Positions 1 through 7,206 of a stretch of 36,671 bases of DNA are shown here, in pieces. The notes below the pieces were generated by a model. It saw nothing but the letters and a program-made list of their open reading frames with translations. It was not told the origin of the DNA and made no database searches. Position 1 is the first letter of the stretch. Every line of letters begins with the position of its first letter. A program made the position numbers and the translations under genes. The DNA comes from Arthrobacter horti (GTDB lineage: Bacteria; Actinomycetota; Actinomycetes; Actinomycetales; Micrococcaceae): NCBI RefSeq assembly GCF_030731045.1, contig NZ_JAVALS010000003.1:287772-324442 (forward strand). Direction: 5' to 3'.

Positions 1-147
1 GCCTCGCTTCGCATCGGCCCGAGACCCTCGCCGCCGGGGCCCCACCCAGCGGCTCCCAGGCCTCGCTTCGCATCGGCCCGGGACCCTCGCCGCCGGGGCC
101 CCACCCAGCGGCTCCCAGGCCTCATTCTTCGGCCCGGGGCCCCACCC
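1..147. repeat. Tandem 59-bp repeat, two full copies plus a degenerate third
   Basis: Copy 1 (1-59) and copy 2 (60-118) are almost identical; the visible difference is GAGACC versus GGGACC near the middle. A third, internally deleted copy begins at 119 with gcctc, and its ggccccaccc end reaches about 147. The array runs off the left edge, so its true copy number is unknown. The third copy forms the 3' end of the kinase gene on the minus strand and encodes its last ten or so residues. Read on the minus strand, the unit shares two word groups (GCGAGGG-C-CGGG followed by GCGAAGCGA, and GGGAGCC-GCTGGG) with the stem-loop downstream of clpC at 31.1 kb. It is therefore probably a dispersed intergenic repeat of this genome. 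Confidence 0.85.
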
Positions 148-1222
148 GCCTGCAGAGGCCCGACGGCTGCACGCGCACCGAGAGCGACTGCGGCCGCACT
201 TCGACACTGACCCGCGTCACGGGCCCGGACGGGTCCCCGTCCAGCTGGGTCTCCATCGGCTCCGGACTCCATACCGTCATGCGCTTGACCGGATAGGCGC
301 GCATGATCGGCAGGACACCGCTGTGCTTGAACACCACTTTCAGGTACATGATGAGCCAGCCGACCAGGCTGCGCGGACTGATCACCACGGCATCCAGCAG
401 GCCGTCGTCCACCATGGCGTCGGGCAGGAAGTCGATTCCGCCGGGCACCAGGCCGCAATTGGCGAAGAGGATGCTGCGGATCTTGCGTTTCTGCGGGTTG
501 GAGCCGTCCAGGCTGATGGTGACGGACTTCCGCCGCCCGCCCAGATGCCGCAGGCCCGCCGCGGTGTAGGCGAGCCAGCCGATGCTCTTCTTCAGATCGT
601 CCCGGGTGTCCACCAGGACCTCGGCGTCCATGCCGATACCCGCCATCACCAGGAAGACGTGCCGGCTGACCGTGCCGTCCACGGAGCTCTCCAGCTCCGC
701 CGCGGCGGTGTCGATTCGCCGTTCCCCGCCGAACAGTGCGGTCCCGATCGAGCCGCGCAGATCCGCCACATCCATGTCCAGGTTGCGGGCCAGGAGGTTG
801 CCGGTGCCCAGCGGCACCAGGCCGAGCGGCACGCCGCTGCCGGCCAGGACCTCCGCCACCGCGCGGACGGTGCCGTCGCCGCCCGCGGCCAGCACGGCGT
901 CGTACTTCTCCTCCAGCGCCTGGCGCGCCTGACCGTGGCCCGGGTCATCGACCGTGGTCTCCAGGAACATGGCCTCCGGCCAGCCGGCGGTCTGCAGGGC
1001 GTGCCGGATCTGCTCGCGCGCTGCGTCGGCGTGGTTCTTCACCGGATTGATGACGACGGCGATCCGCTGGGTGCCGTCGCGCGGCGCCTGGACGGGACCG
1101 GCAGCGGTGCTGCGGCGGTGGATGGTCTTCAGACGCCGGGCACCCCACCAGCTGGCCACGGCCGACACCGTGAATGCCGCCGCGCCTCCCGCGAAGAGAA
1201 TCTGCTTCCCCGAGTTCCCCAT
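122..1222 (-). CDS. Diacylglycerol/lipid kinase family protein
   Basis: Encodes 366 residues with the diacylglycerol kinase catalytic fold (DAGK_cat/LCB5 family), which phosphorylates a lipid hydroxyl using ATP. Seen in the sequence: an N-terminal hydrophobic segment (about residues 8-26), INPVKN at about 58-63, the nucleotide-binding GGDGT at 114-118, and PLGTGNLLARN at about 137-147. The substrate cannot be read from the sequence; diacylglycerol, phosphatidylinositol-phosphate-type or undecaprenol-type lipids are all possible. The ATG at 1222 is preceded by GGGAGA at good spacing. The gene is divergent from serS across 74 bp, so the two promoters lie back to back. The last residues (GPRAEE) are encoded by the degenerate third copy of the 59-bp repeat, which suggests the original stop was lost or replaced. 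Confidence 0.88.
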   Translation of the reverse strand: MGNSGKQILFAGGAAAFTVSAVASWWGARRLKTIHRRSTAAGPVQAPRDGTQRIAVVINPVKNHADAAREQIRHALQTAGWPEAMFLETTVDDPGHGQARQALEEKYDAVLAAGGDGTVRAVAEVLAGSGVPLGLVPLGTGNLLARNLDMDVADLRGSIGTALFGGERRIDTAAAELESSVDGTVSRHVFLVMAGIGMDAEVLVDTRDDLKKSIGWLAYTAAGLRHLGGRRKSVTISLDGSNPQKRKIRSILFANCGLVPGGIDFLPDAMVDDGLLDAVVISPRSLVGWLIMYLKVVFKHSGVLPIMRAYPVKRMTVWSPEPMETQLDGDPSGPVTRVSVEVRPQSLSVRVQPSGLCRRVGPRAEE

Positions 1223-1283
1223 AGTTCTCCCAGCGTAATCGGTTCTGCTGCCCGGCGCTTCGCGGGGGACAAGGGCTATTCGA

Positions 1284-1299
1284 TACCCTTGACCTCGTG
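1284..1299 (+). promoter_or_regulatory. Putative leaderless serS promoter (-10 TACCCT, then GTG)
   Basis: TACCCT at 1284-1289 fits the actinobacterial -10 pattern TANNNT. The GTG start at 1297 follows after seven bases, so transcription would begin at or within a base or two of the start codon. There is no Shine-Dalgarno sequence between the -10 and GTG. No good -35 is visible, which is common in this group. Confidence 0.45.
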
Positions 1300-2577
1300 A
1301 TCGACGTTAAAGAACTCATTGAAAACCCAGAGAAGTTCCGGGCCAGTCAGCGTGCGCGCGGCGCCGATGAGTCTCTGGTCGACAAGCTGCTCGAATCCGA
1401 TGCAACCCGCCGGGCCGCACTGACCCGTTTCGAGAACCTGCGCGCGGAGCAGAACGCCTTCGGAAAGCGCGTCGCCCAGGCCAAGGGTGAGGAGAAGCAG
1501 GCCCTCCTGGCCGAGGTCAAGGAGCTGGCCGCGAGTGTCAAGGCGGCCTCCGCCGAGGCCGAGGCCGCCCAGGCCACCCAGGACGAGCTGCTGCGCGTCA
1601 TCCCGAACCTCGTGCTGGACGGTGTCCCCGAGGGCGGCGAGGACGACTTCGTGGTGGTCAAGACCGTCGGTGAGCCGCGTGAATTCCCCGACTTCGAGCC
1701 GCGCGATCACCTGGAGATCGGCGAGCTGATCGGCGCCATCGACATGGAGCGCGGCGCCAAGGTGTCCGGCTCCCGCTTCTACTTCCTCAAGGGCGTGGGT
1801 GCGCGCCTGGAGATGGCGCTGCTGCAGATGGCCATGGACCAGGCGATCACGGCCGGCTTCATCCCCATGATCACCCCCACACTGGTGCGCCCGGAGACCA
1901 TGCAGGGCACCGGTTTCGACGTCAAGCACGACGCCGAAATCTACCGCCTCGCCGAGGACGACCTCTACCTGGTGGGCACCTCCGAGGTGGCCCTGGCCGG
2001 CTACCACGGCGACGAGATCCTGGACCTGTCCGCCGGTCCCGTCCGCTACGCGGGTCAGAGCTCCTGCTACCGCCGCGAGGCCGGTTCGCACGGCAAGGAC
2101 ACCCGCGGCATCATCCGCGTGCACCAGTTCAACAAGGTGGAGATGTTCATCTACACCACCGTGGAGGACGCCGCCGCCGAGCACGAGCGCCTGCTGGCCT
2201 GGGAAGAGGAGATGCTGGCCAAGTGCGAGCTGCCGTACCGTGTGATCGACACGGCGGCCGGCGACCTGGGTTCCTCCGCCGCGCGCAAGTTCGACTGCGA
2301 GGCCTGGGTCCCCACGCAGGGCGCCTACCGCGAGCTGACCTCCACCTCCAACTGCACCGGCTACCAGGCCCGCCGCCTGAACATCCGTGAGCGCGTCATC
2401 GCCGAGGATGGCACGCCCAAGGGCACCCGTGCCGTCGCGACCCTGAACGGCACCCTGGCCACCACCCGCTGGATCGTGGCCATCCTGGAGCACCACCAGA
2501 ACGCGGACGGTTCGGTCACGGTCCCGGCCGCGCTGCGCCCGTACCTGGGCGGCCTCGAGGTGTTCCCGGTTCTGTAG
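1297..2577 (+). CDS. serS: Seryl-tRNA synthetase
   Basis: Encodes 426 residues of class II seryl-tRNA synthetase, which charges tRNA-Ser (and tRNA-Sec where present) with serine in the cytoplasm. The N-terminal ~105 residues form the charged, alanine-rich antiparallel coiled-coil arm typical of the family, starting [14 protein letters not shown]. The catalytic core shows motif 2 ([17 protein letters not shown], about residues 250-266) and motif 3 near the C-terminus ([17 protein letters not shown]). Length is normal. The start is GTG at 1297; it gives the conserved N-terminus and sits immediately downstream of a -10-like TACCCT without a Shine-Dalgarno. A palindromic repeat begins 17 bp after the stop. 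Confidence 0.98.
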   Translation: MIDVKELIENPEKFRASQRARGADESLVDKLLESDATRRAALTRFENLRAEQNAFGKRVAQAKGEEKQALLAEVKELAASVKAASAEAEAAQATQDELLRVIPNLVLDGVPEGGEDDFVVVKTVGEPREFPDFEPRDHLEIGELIGAIDMERGAKVSGSRFYFLKGVGARLEMALLQMAMDQAITAGFIPMITPTLVRPETMQGTGFDVKHDAEIYRLAEDDLYLVGTSEVALAGYHGDEILDLSAGPVRYAGQSSCYRREAGSHGKDTRGIIRVHQFNKVEMFIYTTVEDAAAEHERLLAWEEEMLAKCELPYRVIDTAAGDLGSSAARKFDCEAWVPTQGAYRELTSTSNCTGYQARRLNIRERVIAEDGTPKGTRAVATLNGTLATTRWIVAILEHHQNADGSVTVPAALRPYLGGLEVFPVL

Positions 2578-2593
2578 TTCCGGATCCTCCGAG

Positions 2594-2659
2594 AATCCCC
2601 GGCCTTGTGGACGTTCCCTCGCGCTTCAGCGGCAGGGACTGTCCACAGGGGCGGGGATT
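2594..2659 (-). repeat. Palindromic repeat copy 1 (26-14-26 geometry), inverted orientation
   Basis: The left arm (2594-2619) and right arm (2634-2659) pair at 22 of 26 positions around a 14-base loop. The arms carry the words CCCCGG-CC-TGTGGA and TTCCCT. Read on the minus strand the loop is GCCGCTGAAGCGCG, which matches the plus-strand loop of copy 2 at 11 of 14 positions. This copy is therefore inverted relative to copy 2. It lies just after the serS stop and may also help terminate serS transcription, although there is no T-run. Confidence 0.8.
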
Positions 2660-2682
2660 TTCCTTTCCACATGGAGGAATTG

Positions 2683-2714
2683 GTCAACGTCGGCCATGCT
2701 CCGTGCACGTTGAC
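2683..2714. promoter_or_regulatory. Inverted-repeat operator candidate upstream of the AbiEi-type gene
   Basis: GTCAACGT (2683-2690) and ACGTTGAC (2707-2714) form a perfect 8-bp inverted repeat with a 16-bp spacer. The centres of the half-sites are 24 bp apart, just over two helical turns. The right half ends eight bases before the ATG at 2723. AbiEi antitoxins are known to repress their own promoters by binding inverted repeats, so this is a plausible autoregulatory operator. That assignment is inferred from position and symmetry only. Confidence 0.5.
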
Positions 2715-2722
2715 TGACCGGT

Positions 2723-3754
2723 ATGGACTTTCCCGACGTCAATTTCCTCACGGCGGGCCGCGGGCCGCATCTCCGGTCACCCCGGCAGCTCAGCAGTGCG
2801 TTCGCGGCTGGAAAGCTCGTCCGGCTGCGCCGGGGTGTCTACCTCCCCATCGATGAGTGGCTGTCCGGCACCGCATGGGACCGGTACGCATTGACGACGA
2901 CGGCGCTCGGCATCGCCGGGACGCCGCCGGTTTTCTGCCGGGAGACTGCGCTGTCGCTGTACGGCTTTCGGCTTGCGGACGTTCCTCAGACCGTGGAGTA
3001 CCTGACGGATTCCCGGTCGGCCTGGGGGCGGAAGGCCGCGCCCGTGCTGTACGGGAATCCGTCCGAGGCGGCCCTGGCCTGGAAGCGGGTCCGCCAGGGT
3101 GGTGGCGGAAGGCTGCCGCAAGGATTCCGGGAGGCGCGGCGGCCGGGAGCCGACGCGGCGCCGAACAGATTGCGAGTGGCGCATCTCGGCGTCGTGCTTC
3201 CCATGCAGTCGCTGGACGCCGCGCTTCTGGACACCCTGCACCGCATGCCGTTTGCGGACGCCGTGGTGGTGGCGGACGCCATCGCCGCAGAAGATCCGCG
3301 GATCAAGCGCCCGTGCAGCCTGGAAGGCCTGGTCGACGGCTTCTCCGTGCTGCCGTCCCTAGCAGCACGGAACCGGACGCGGGAAGTGCTCGATTTTGCG
3401 AACAGTGCCTCGGAATCGGTCGGGGAATCGTACAGCCGAGCGGTCATTCACCGCTTGGGATTCGAAGTCCCGGAGCTGCAATTCCGGGTGATGGGGTCCG
3501 CCGGGGAGATCGCCCGGACCGATTTCCTCTGGAGAAGCCGGAAGCTCGTGGGGGAGTTCGACGGGCTCATGAAATACACCCGGTCCCGGGAACTCAGCGG
3601 CAAGGACCCCGCCCAGGTGGTGGTCGAAGAGAAGCTGCGGGAGGACAGGATCCGGGCCGAGGGTTACGGGGTGGTCCGATGGGTCTGGGATGAGGTGAAG
3701 AAGCCCCAGCTGCTGATGCAGAAGCTGCTCAGGGCCGGCGTGCCGCGCCGCTGA
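2723..3754 (+). CDS. AbiEi-type antitoxin-domain protein with C-terminal endonuclease-like domain
   Basis: Encodes 343 residues. The N-terminal ~60 residues look like the winged-helix AbiEi antitoxin domain: LSSAFAAGKLVRLRRGVYLP is the typical recognition-helix and wing segment. The middle has FCRETALSLYGFRL and a hydrophobic core as in type IV antitoxin-like regulators. The C-terminal ~100 residues (from about 245) resemble the DUF559/Vsr-like PD-(D/E)XK fold, with acidic and basic positions in RTDFLW, GEFDG, EEKLRED and the closing GYGVVRWVWDEV. No AbiEii nucleotidyltransferase toxin lies next to it, so this is an orphan. Actinobacteria carry many such solo proteins of unknown function. The gene is bracketed by two palindromic repeats in opposite orientation and preceded by an inverted repeat. 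The ATG at 2723 has no clear Shine-Dalgarno. Confidence 0.7.
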   Translation: MDFPDVNFLTAGRGPHLRSPRQLSSAFAAGKLVRLRRGVYLPIDEWLSGTAWDRYALTTTALGIAGTPPVFCRETALSLYGFRLADVPQTVEYLTDSRSAWGRKAAPVLYGNPSEAALAWKRVRQGGGGRLPQGFREARRPGADAAPNRLRVAHLGVVLPMQSLDAALLDTLHRMPFADAVVVADAIAAEDPRIKRPCSLEGLVDGFSVLPSLAARNRTREVLDFANSASESVGESYSRAVIHRLGFEVPELQFRVMGSAGEIARTDFLWRSRKLVGEFDGLMKYTRSRELSGKDPAQVVVEEKLREDRIRAEGYGVVRWVWDEVKKPQLLMQKLLRAGVPRR

Positions 3755-3759
3755 CAAAT

Positions 3760-3823
3760 TTCCCCGGCCTTGCGGAATTTCCCCGCCGCTGGAGCGTAGG
3801 GGAAATTCCACAAGGCCGGGGAA
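3760..3823 (+). repeat. Palindromic repeat copy 2 (25-14-25), between convergent genes
   Basis: Arms 3760-3784 and 3799-3823 pair at 24 of 25 positions around the 14-base loop GCCGCTGGAGCGTA. This is the best-preserved of three copies in the window. It starts five bases after the AbiEi-type stop and ends 21 bases before the stop of the convergent DUF3592 gene, so it could act as a bidirectional terminator. The lack of a T-run and the dispersal of similar copies favour a REP-like element. Confidence 0.85.
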
Positions 3824-3844
3824 CGCCGATCGGACGGCGGCAGC

Positions 3845-4238
3845 TCAGCCGGTCGCGCCGGCCTCCGTGGCGAACGTGGTCCAGGTGTCATACCCGTCCA
3901 CCACGGCGCGGGAGGGGTCCGCAGGGTCGTAGACCACCGGGACCTGGTCTCCGACGGCGGGGTGCGCGCCGTCCGGGATGAGCGCCCAGAGGGTCAGCTC
4001 CCGCCCGTCCTGCACCGGGTACCGGGCCTGGATTCGCCGCTGGCTGGCCTTCTGCCCGTCCTCCACCGTCAGGACCGTCCCGGTGACGCGGGTTCCCGTC
4101 GCCAGGAGCCCCCCGTTCCTGGGCACCGACCGCGATGCTGATGACCAGGACGGCCGGTGCGGCGAGCAACAGGAGCAGGCCCGCGAGCAGGGGGAACAGC
4201 CCTCCGTTACGCTTCGTGGTGACCGTGGGTGCCGGCAT
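3845..4238 (-). pseudogene. DUF3592-like membrane protein, split by a frameshift at a G6 run
   Basis: Starting at ATG 4238, preceded by a strong GGAAGGA, the frame encodes MPAPTVTTKRNGG, one transmembrane helix (LLAGLLLLLAAPAVLVISIA) and then GAQERG. It then runs into a non-conserved sequence. The neighbouring frame, beginning in the same place, encodes a convincing DUF3592-type extracytoplasmic domain: TGTRVTGTVLTVEDG, VGDQVPVVYDPADPSRAVVDG, with a stop at 3845. The two frames meet at a run of six G on the minus strand (six C around 4109-4114 on the plus strand). Removing one G joins them into a single protein of about 130 residues with normal family architecture. It is either a sequencing error, a real mutation, or a slippage-prone contingency site. 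Confidence 0.65.
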
Positions 4239-4280
4239 GCGGTTCCTTCCGTCGAGGTGTGTCCGCCGCCTCAGGGAAAC

Positions 4281-4307
4281 ACTCACACTGTGTGCAAGGC
4301 TGTGAGT
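4281..4307. promoter_or_regulatory. Nested inverted repeats in the divergent DUF3592/HAD promoter region
   Basis: ACTCACA (4281-4287) pairs with TGTGAGT (4301-4307). Inside this, CACAC-T-GTGTG (4284-4294) forms a second perfect palindrome. The site lies in the 161-bp gap between the divergent DUF3592 gene (start 4238) and the HAD gene (start 4400). The region is slightly AT-richer than its surroundings. Position and symmetry suggest a transcription factor site; the factor is unknown. Confidence 0.35.
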
Positions 4308-4399
4308 ATTAACCTCCTGCGCCCGCCGTTCACCGTGAATTCACGGCCGGCTGTGACGCATTTCCTACCGGCGGGGCGGGTCCGGTGCTTCACTGGAAT

Positions 4400-5254
4400 A
4401 TGACTATTTTGACTGAACACGCAGTCGCCGGCATCGAAGACCGGCCCAACGGAAACCTCAAGCAGCTCATCGCCCTGGACGTCGACGGCACCCTGGTGGA
4501 CCACGACGGCCACATGTCCCCGGCCGTCCGAGGGGCCGCGCAGGCGGTGGTCCAGGCCGGCCACGAGGTCATCATCGCCACCGGCCGCTCCCTCGGCGCC
4601 ACCTTGCCCATCATCGAACTCATCGGCCTGGACCGCGGCTACGCCGTCTGCTGCAACGGCGGCGTGATCCTGCGCCTGGACCCGGCCCTGGAGGACGGTT
4701 ACGAGGTCATCCACCGCGAGACCTTCGACCCCGCCCCCGCACTGACCGCGCTCCGGAAGCGCCTGCCCGTCGCCAAGTACGCCCTGGAGGACGCGCAGGG
4801 CCGCTTCCTCTCCACGGAACGCTTCCAGGACGCCAGCTTCGGCGTGGAGGCCATCCCGGTCGACTTTCGCGAGATGCTCCAGGCCGAGGCCGTCCGCGTG
4901 GTGGTCTTCAGCTCGGAGAACACCTCGGACGACTTCACCCAGGCCATCGCCGGCATCGGCCTCAGCGGCGTCACCTACTCGGTGGGCTGGACGGCCTGGC
5001 TGGACATCGCCGCAGCCGGCGTCACCAAGGCCAGCGCCCTGGAACGCCTGCGCGGCGCGCTGGGCTGGGACGCCGCCCGCACCATCGCGGTCGGTGACGG
5101 CCGGAACGACGTCGAGATGCTCAGCTGGGCGGCCCGCGGTGTCGCCATGGGACAGGCGCCGGACGAGGTGCGCGCCGTGGCTGATGAGGTCACCGGCACG
5201 GTGGAGGACGACGGCGTCGCGGCCGTCCTGCTGAACGTCCTGCAGGGGCGCTGA
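4400..5254 (+). CDS. HAD-superfamily (Cof-type) phosphatase
   Basis: Encodes 284 residues of a cytoplasmic class IIB (Cof/YbiV-like) HAD hydrolase. These enzymes dephosphorylate sugar phosphates, nucleotides or cofactors through an aspartyl-phosphate intermediate. Motif I is DVDGT at residues 27-31, where the first Asp is the nucleophile. Motif II is IIATGRS, Lys lies in the GVTKASAL segment, and motif IV is GDGRNDVEML near residue 232. Length fits the family. The chosen ATG 4400 gives MTILTEHAV. An in-frame ATG five codons upstream is possible, and neither has a clear Shine-Dalgarno. The gene lies near serS as in related genomes and converges on the SatD-like gene with a 3-bp gap. The substrate cannot be inferred. 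Confidence 0.9.
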   Translation: MTILTEHAVAGIEDRPNGNLKQLIALDVDGTLVDHDGHMSPAVRGAAQAVVQAGHEVIIATGRSLGATLPIIELIGLDRGYAVCCNGGVILRLDPALEDGYEVIHRETFDPAPALTALRKRLPVAKYALEDAQGRFLSTERFQDASFGVEAIPVDFREMLQAEAVRVVVFSSENTSDDFTQAIAGIGLSGVTYSVGWTAWLDIAAAGVTKASALERLRGALGWDAARTIAVGDGRNDVEMLSWAARGVAMGQAPDEVRAVADEVTGTVEDDGVAAVLLNVLQGR

Positions 5255-5257
5255 GAC

Positions 5258-5821
5258 TCAGCGTGGCCCGCCTGCCGCGTCCCGGAGGAGCCGGGCGGCC
5301 AGGCCCCGTCCCAGAAGCTCTTCCTGCCAGCCGGTGCGCGCCAGTGCCTTGCTGACGGCCTGCGTGCTGATGCCGAGTGCCTCGGCAACCGCTTTGTGCT
5401 GGCCCCGGACGCCGGGGGTCAGGAGATCGACCACCCGCCATTCGGCCTCGGAACGGTGCGCCACGATCCTAGCCACGAGCCGCAGTGCCGCCTCGGCGTC
5501 CACCGCGGCCTCTGAGGACTCACCGGCCACGCCCACCGGGAAACGGGCCGGGTGAGTCTCGAGGGAGACCAGGGCGCCCGTCGCGAGGTCCCGGGCGAAG
5601 CGCTCCGAGGTGCCGTCGGTTCCGTGCGCGGCACCTATTGAGGCGAGCATCCCGGGGAAGCGCGCCGCAAGCAGCGCCGCGGCCACGGCGTCGTCGGCGT
5701 TCTGCGTCATGAGACGCCACGTGTGTGGCACCGAGGCGGGCCGGGCGCCCAGCGCCTCCAGGCGGTCCACCGCAGGCCCCGAGGTGTTCGCGGCCCGGAC
5801 CAGCAGAGCGTAGCTGTTCAT
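5258..5821 (-). CDS. SatD-like protein with C-terminal helix-turn-helix
   Basis: Encodes 187 residues. The C-terminal segment HKAVAEALGISTQAVSKALARTGW (about residues 140-163) is a good helix-turn-helix. Upstream of it, SIGAAHGTDGTSERFARD resembles the glycine-rich segment and following A/F-rich helix of SatD-family proteins. The usual N-terminal GD...SR segment of SatD is not recognisable, so this may be a diverged or truncated member. Function is unknown and DNA binding is inferred. It is the last gene of a four-gene minus-strand operon (WXG100-type, unknown, RDD, this). No Shine-Dalgarno precedes the ATG at 5821; a 19-codon mini-ORF in the same frame ends seven bases upstream and could supply ribosomes by coupling. 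Confidence 0.6.
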   Translation of the reverse strand: MNSYALLVRAANTSGPAVDRLEALGARPASVPHTWRLMTQNADDAVAAALLAARFPGMLASIGAAHGTDGTSERFARDLATGALVSLETHPARFPVGVAGESSEAAVDAEAALRLVARIVAHRSEAEWRVVDLLTPGVRGQHKAVAEALGISTQAVSKALARTGWQEELLGRGLAARLLRDAAGGPR

Positions 5822-5827
5822 GGGAGG

Positions 5828-5887
5828 TCAGCCCGGCGTCGTCACGAGGATGATGACGGAGTCGCTGGAGGGAAGTTCGCTCGTCAT
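5828..5887 (-). CDS. Mini-ORF of 19 codons between the RDD and SatD-like genes
   Basis: The ATG at 5885-5887 overlaps the RDD stop codon in an ATGA arrangement. The frame reads MTSELPSSDSVIILVTTPG and stops at 5828-5830. It is in the same frame as the SatD-like gene, whose ATG follows after two more codons. It may be a coupling minicistron, or the true N-terminus of the SatD-like protein cut off by a nonsense mutation. It could also be a chance ORF. Confidence 0.3.
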   Translation of the reverse strand: MTSELPSSDSVIILVTTPG

Positions 5888-6426
5888 GCCTTCGGCTGGA
5901 GCTTCCGGGGTCCGGTGGGCGGCACCTTTCCCTCCTGCCGGTACCACTGCAGGATCTCCTCCTGAGACACGAAGGGTCTGATGACGGCGATGCGCCGCTT
6001 GAGGGAACTCTCCTTGGGGCCACCGGAAGAGGTGCCGGAGCCGGAACTGACGGCGCCGAAGATGAGGAGGGCGAAGAAGACGTAAACCACCAGGGCATGC
6101 CAGGCCATCCGGAAAGGGCCCGGAGCCTTGCCGCTCAGCTCACGGACCTTGCGTGTTCCCGTCACCAGGCCACCGAAGGTCCAGCCGTGGAAGCAGATGA
6201 ATCCATAGGCCAGGACCAGCAGGAGCCACAGTCCCACGCCTCCGAAGACCAGCTTCGCGCCAGTGAAGAAGAACCGGTCGCCGAGGACGATGAATGTACC
6301 GAAGAACAGGCCGACCACCACCAGGACATCCGCAACGTAGCCGATGAGCAGTTGAGCGATGTTGGCCGTCAGCATCAGCCTGCCGTCCTCGGTGGCGATG
6401 ACCGAGTCTTCTTTGATGCGGGCCAT
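5884..6426 (-). CDS. RDD-family membrane protein
   Basis: Encodes 180 residues with about four hydrophobic helices: roughly residues 23-50, 56-85 (interrupted) and a C-terminal one near 110-128. The segment FGGLVTGTRKVRE corresponds to the GxTxGKxxxGxxV signature of RDD proteins. The C-terminal ~50 residues are basic and presumably cytoplasmic. The function of RDD proteins is mostly unknown; some have been linked to ion exchange or transport. The ATG abuts the stop of the upstream gene exactly (TGA then ATG), so it is translationally coupled. As a small membrane protein in the same operon as a WXG100-type protein it is a candidate immunity or accessory membrane component, but this is only inference. 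Confidence 0.75.
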   Translation of the reverse strand: MARIKEDSVIATEDGRLMLTANIAQLLIGYVADVLVVVGLFFGTFIVLGDRFFFTGAKLVFGGVGLWLLLVLAYGFICFHGWTFGGLVTGTRKVRELSGKAPGPFRMAWHALVVYVFFALLIFGAVSSGSGTSSGGPKESSLKRRIAVIRPFVSQEEILQWYRQEGKVPPTGPRKLQPKA

Positions 6427-7206
6427 TCAGCTCATGTCCCCCAGGAGACTGCTGAGTGCCCGGGCCGTGTCGTCCATGCTCAGCCGCGAGAGTGTGAGGC
6501 GGACCTCGTCGCCGGCGGCCCGAGCGTTCAGCACGTCGAGGCCGTTCGGTGACGCATAGACCACGAGGCTGGGCCGGTCGTCATCGGATTCCCCGACGGC
6601 GATGACACTTGCCACTGCGCGGACGTCTGCGAGGCGTGTCGGGGCGAGCGCGGCGAGGTCGGCTTCCGACAGCTCGAGGACTTCGCCCGTTTCCGACTCG
6701 ACGCCCGGCGCTCCGGCGAGCTCCAGAATGCTGGACGGGACACCGGCAGTGGGGATCAGGGAGAAGCTGTGGATGCCGGCCGAGTCGATGAGTTCCTGGA
6801 GGGTGAACTCCCCGTGAAGGTAGCTGTACAGCCAGTAACGGTCATCATCTCCGTGGGCGACTTCTGCGATGACCGCTCGCTGCCCGGTGCGCCGCAGTGT
6901 CATCACCGCGGTCAGTTCGTCATCGGTGCCCAGACCACTCGGCGCGGACTCCGGGGATTCGGCGAGTGGGAAAACGATGCCCTTCGTCAGGAGGGTCCTG
7001 AGAGCCACATTGCAGAGCAGTTCCCGCTGGTCCTGATGCTGCGACAGCCAGGGGAGGACCACCACCTGCTCATGCTTGATTCCGTCAAGCGCCACGATCT
7101 CCTCGTCGCTGAGCGTCGGCAACGTGGGCGAGTCGTCGGCCCGGGCGAGGAGTGACTGCGCGGCAGCGATGTCGCGCTCTGTGAACTCGATCAGGTTTTC
7201 TGTCAT
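6427..7206 (-). CDS. Unknown protein of a WXG100-type operon (possible EspG-like chaperone)
   Basis: Encodes 259 residues, acidic and soluble, with no signal peptide or membrane segment. I do not recognise it with confidence. It has an alpha/beta pattern: ALRTLLTKGIVFP, then a beta-rich segment TAVMTLRRTGQRAVIAEVAH and YWLYSYLHGEFTLQELI, ending in LSRLSMDDTARALSSLLGD. This order (helix, 'L..RG/KGIV', then strands) loosely recalls EspG-type chaperones of type VII secretion, and its partner upstream is a WXG100-type protein. The start overlaps the upstream stop by ATGA, so the two are co-translated. A chaperone or immunity role is inferred from context only. Confidence 0.55.
   Translation of the reverse strand: MTENLIEFTERDIAAAQSLLARADDSPTLPTLSDEEIVALDGIKHEQVVVLPWLSQHQDQRELLCNVALRTLLTKGIVFPLAESPESAPSGLGTDDELTAVMTLRRTGQRAVIAEVAHGDDDRYWLYSYLHGEFTLQELIDSAGIHSFSLIPTAGVPSSILELAGAPGVESETGEVLELSEADLAALAPTRLADVRAVASVIAVGESDDDRPSLVVYASPNGLDVLNARAAGDEVRLTLSRLSMDDTARALSSLLGDMS

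Noticed and set aside
1276..2496. A 406-codon open frame antisense to serS
   Set aside because: The complement of a textbook serS; no Shine-Dalgarno and no domain.
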